Below, piece after piece: positions 63,072 to 64,000 of a stretch of DNA of 64,000 nt. The DNA comes from Achromobacter sp. Root83 (GTDB taxonomy: Bacteria > Pseudomonadota > Gammaproteobacteria > Burkholderiales > Burkholderiaceae_B), in contig NZ_LMIU01000022.1 in NCBI RefSeq assembly GCF_001428845.1, positions 619,030 through 683,029 of the forward strand, in the 5' to 3' direction. A program made the position numbers and the translations under genes. Below the pieces are notes generated by a model. The model was not told the DNA's origin. It saw only the letters and a program-made list of their open reading frames with translations, and made no database searches. Each line of letters begins with the position of its first letter. Positions within the stretch are counted from its first letter, which is position 1.

Positions 63072-64000
63072 TCAGTCCAGCCACGGCCCCAACGCGTCCA
63101 GCGTTCGCCGGGTCGCGCCGGCGTGCATATCGAACCAGGTCCGCGCGGCCCGGCTCGCGCGCTGCCGCCGCGTGTCGTCGGCCAGCAAGGCCATCGCGAT
63201 ATCCACCGCCTGCGCCGCGCCGGGTGCCCGCTGCGCGGCGCCCGCTTCAATGGCGTCTTCCGCCGCCTGCTGGAAATTGAATGTATGCGGTCCGACGATG
63301 ACGGGCACGCCGGCCGCACAGGCCTCGATCAGGTTCTGCCCGCCCAAGGGGGCAAAGCTTCCCGCCACGATCGCCACATCCGAGGCGGCGTAATAGAACG
63401 CCATCTCGCCCAGCGAGTCGCCCAGCAGTACCGCGATCTCCGGCCCCGGCTCGGCGCCGTCGGATCGTCTGGCAAACGGCAGGCCGGCGTCGGCCAGCAG
63501 GCGGGCGGCCTCCTCGAACCGCTGGGGATGGCGGGGGATCAGCAGGAACAGAGGCGCCCCCGGCGTTCCGGAATGCCGCTTGATGGCGTCGATGAAGGGG
63601 CCGTCCTCGCCCTCTCGCGTGCTGGCGACCGCGACCACCGGCCTGCCCAGCTTCCCGCGCCATGCCTGCCCGGCCTGCACCTGCGGCGCCGGCAGGACCA
63701 GATCGAATTTCAGGTTTCCCGTGACAACGGGCGCGGGCGCGCCCGCCTGAGCCAGCCGCGCCGCATCCTCCGCCGTTTGAGCCAGCACCGCATCCAGCCC
63801 GGCCAGGGCCTCGCGCATCACGCTGCCCATCCTGCCCGCCTGGCGCAGGGACGACGCGGAATAGCGGGCGCTGACCAAGGCCATCGGCACCTTCGCGCGG
63901 CGGGCGGCCGCCAGCAGATTGGGCCAGATCTCGCGTTCCACCAACAGGCCGCAACGCGGCTGGCGGTTCGCCATGAAGCGGCGGGTCGCACCGGGAAAAT
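63072..64000 (-). CDS. waaA: 3-deoxy-D-manno-octulosonate (Kdo) transferase, partial
   Basis: Transfers Kdo to lipid A precursor at the inner membrane. The window holds the C-terminal 309 codons; the N terminus lies past 64000. It reads FPGATRRFM..., then LVEREIWPNLLAAARRA, VVTGNLKFDLVLPAP, PVVAVASTREGEDGPFIDAI, LIPRHPQRFEEAARLL and VAGSFAPLGGQNLIEACAAG. The GATRRF and ESREIWPN-like motifs are GT30 hallmarks. Converges on the coaX operon. Confidence 0.93.
   Translation of the reverse strand, partial: FPGATRRFMANRQPRCGLLVEREIWPNLLAAARRAKVPMALVSARYSASSLRQAGRMGSVMREALAGLDAVLAQTAEDAARLAQAGAPAPVVTGNLKFDLVLPAPQVQAGQAWRGKLGRPVVAVASTREGEDGPFIDAIKRHSGTPGAPLFLLIPRHPQRFEEAARLLADAGLPFARRSDGAEPGPEIAVLLGDSLGEMAFYYAASDVAIVAGSFAPLGGQNLIEACAAGVPVIVGPHTFNFQQAAEDAIEAGAAQRAPGAAQAVDIAMALLADDTRRQRASRAARTWFDMHAGATRRTLDALGPWLD

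Overview
The window is a GC-rich chromosomal segment of a betaproteobacterium, most likely family Alcaligenaceae (Achromobacter or Bordetella group). This is inferred from two Bug-type tricarboxylate-binding proteins, the birA-coaX pair (coaX is the Bordetella 'Baf' gene), the metK / tandem lpxL / dapF-DUF484-xerC order, an S-adenosylhomocysteine riboswitch ahead of ahcY, and dense head-to-tail gene packing. About 63 protein genes can be supported. No rRNA, tRNA, CRISPR array, prophage or insertion sequence was seen.

Layout. 1-8.9 kb: end of nhaA, DUF488, ung, an RhlE-type RNA helicase, a MidA-like methyltransferase, cca with a lytic transglycosylase, and 5-formyl-THF cyclo-ligase. 8.9-13.3 kb: an operon of circularly permuted ATP-grasp, alpha-E, transglutaminase-like and Anbu (proteasome-like) proteins. 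It is preceded by a near-perfect NtrC-type palindrome and a consensus sigma-54 promoter. 13.4-17.7 kb: a Bug protein, then metF, a small holin-family membrane protein and ahcY, with an SAH riboswitch leader. 17.7-24.3 kb: a glycosyltransferase, DUF1289, and an accessory catabolic cluster made of a fluoroacetate-dehalogenase-like hydrolase, a leuCD paralogue, a Bug protein and a divergent LysR regulator. 24.3-31.6 kb: a flavin reductase, a GntR regulator and an allantoinase-like deacetylase, divergent from a branched-chain-type ABC transporter whose LivM, LivG and LivF parts form one 829-residue protein. This transporter also has a consensus sigma-54 promoter. 31.6-32.3 kb: a VapBC-type toxin-antitoxin pair.

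32.4-38.3 kb: metK, two lipid A acyltransferases, dapF, DUF484 and xerC. 38.4-45.7 kb: zinc homeostasis, with a NicO-type transporter, DUF1007, znuA, znuB, znuC and an unannotated 56-codon membrane ORF, divergent from zur across one Zur-box-like palindrome; then a COG0523 GTPase and a DksA that lacks three of its four zinc cysteines. 45.7-50.6 kb: hslVU behind a sigma-32-like promoter, a CusF-like protein, a cobalamin adenosyltransferase, and rfbD-rfbC. 50.6-56.8 kb: lipA, an HTH-less LacI-like protein, a Sel1-repeat protein, lipB, DUF493, a class IV aminotransferase and a DD-carboxypeptidase. 56.9-64 kb: an alpha/beta hydrolase, an Mce-type lipid transport operon (STAS-MlaE, MlaF, MlaD, auxiliary lipoprotein), birA, coaX, a small membrane protein and the start of waaA.

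How the parts connect. The most interesting theme is nitrogen control: two separate operons (Anbu/ATP-grasp and the Liv-fusion transporter) carry sigma-54 promoters with upstream palindromes at enhancer distance. This suggests that a peptide-ligation/proteolysis system and an amide or imide uptake system answer to nitrogen limitation. The second theme is zinc economy around znuCBA and zur. The third is methyl-cycle control through the SAH riboswitch.
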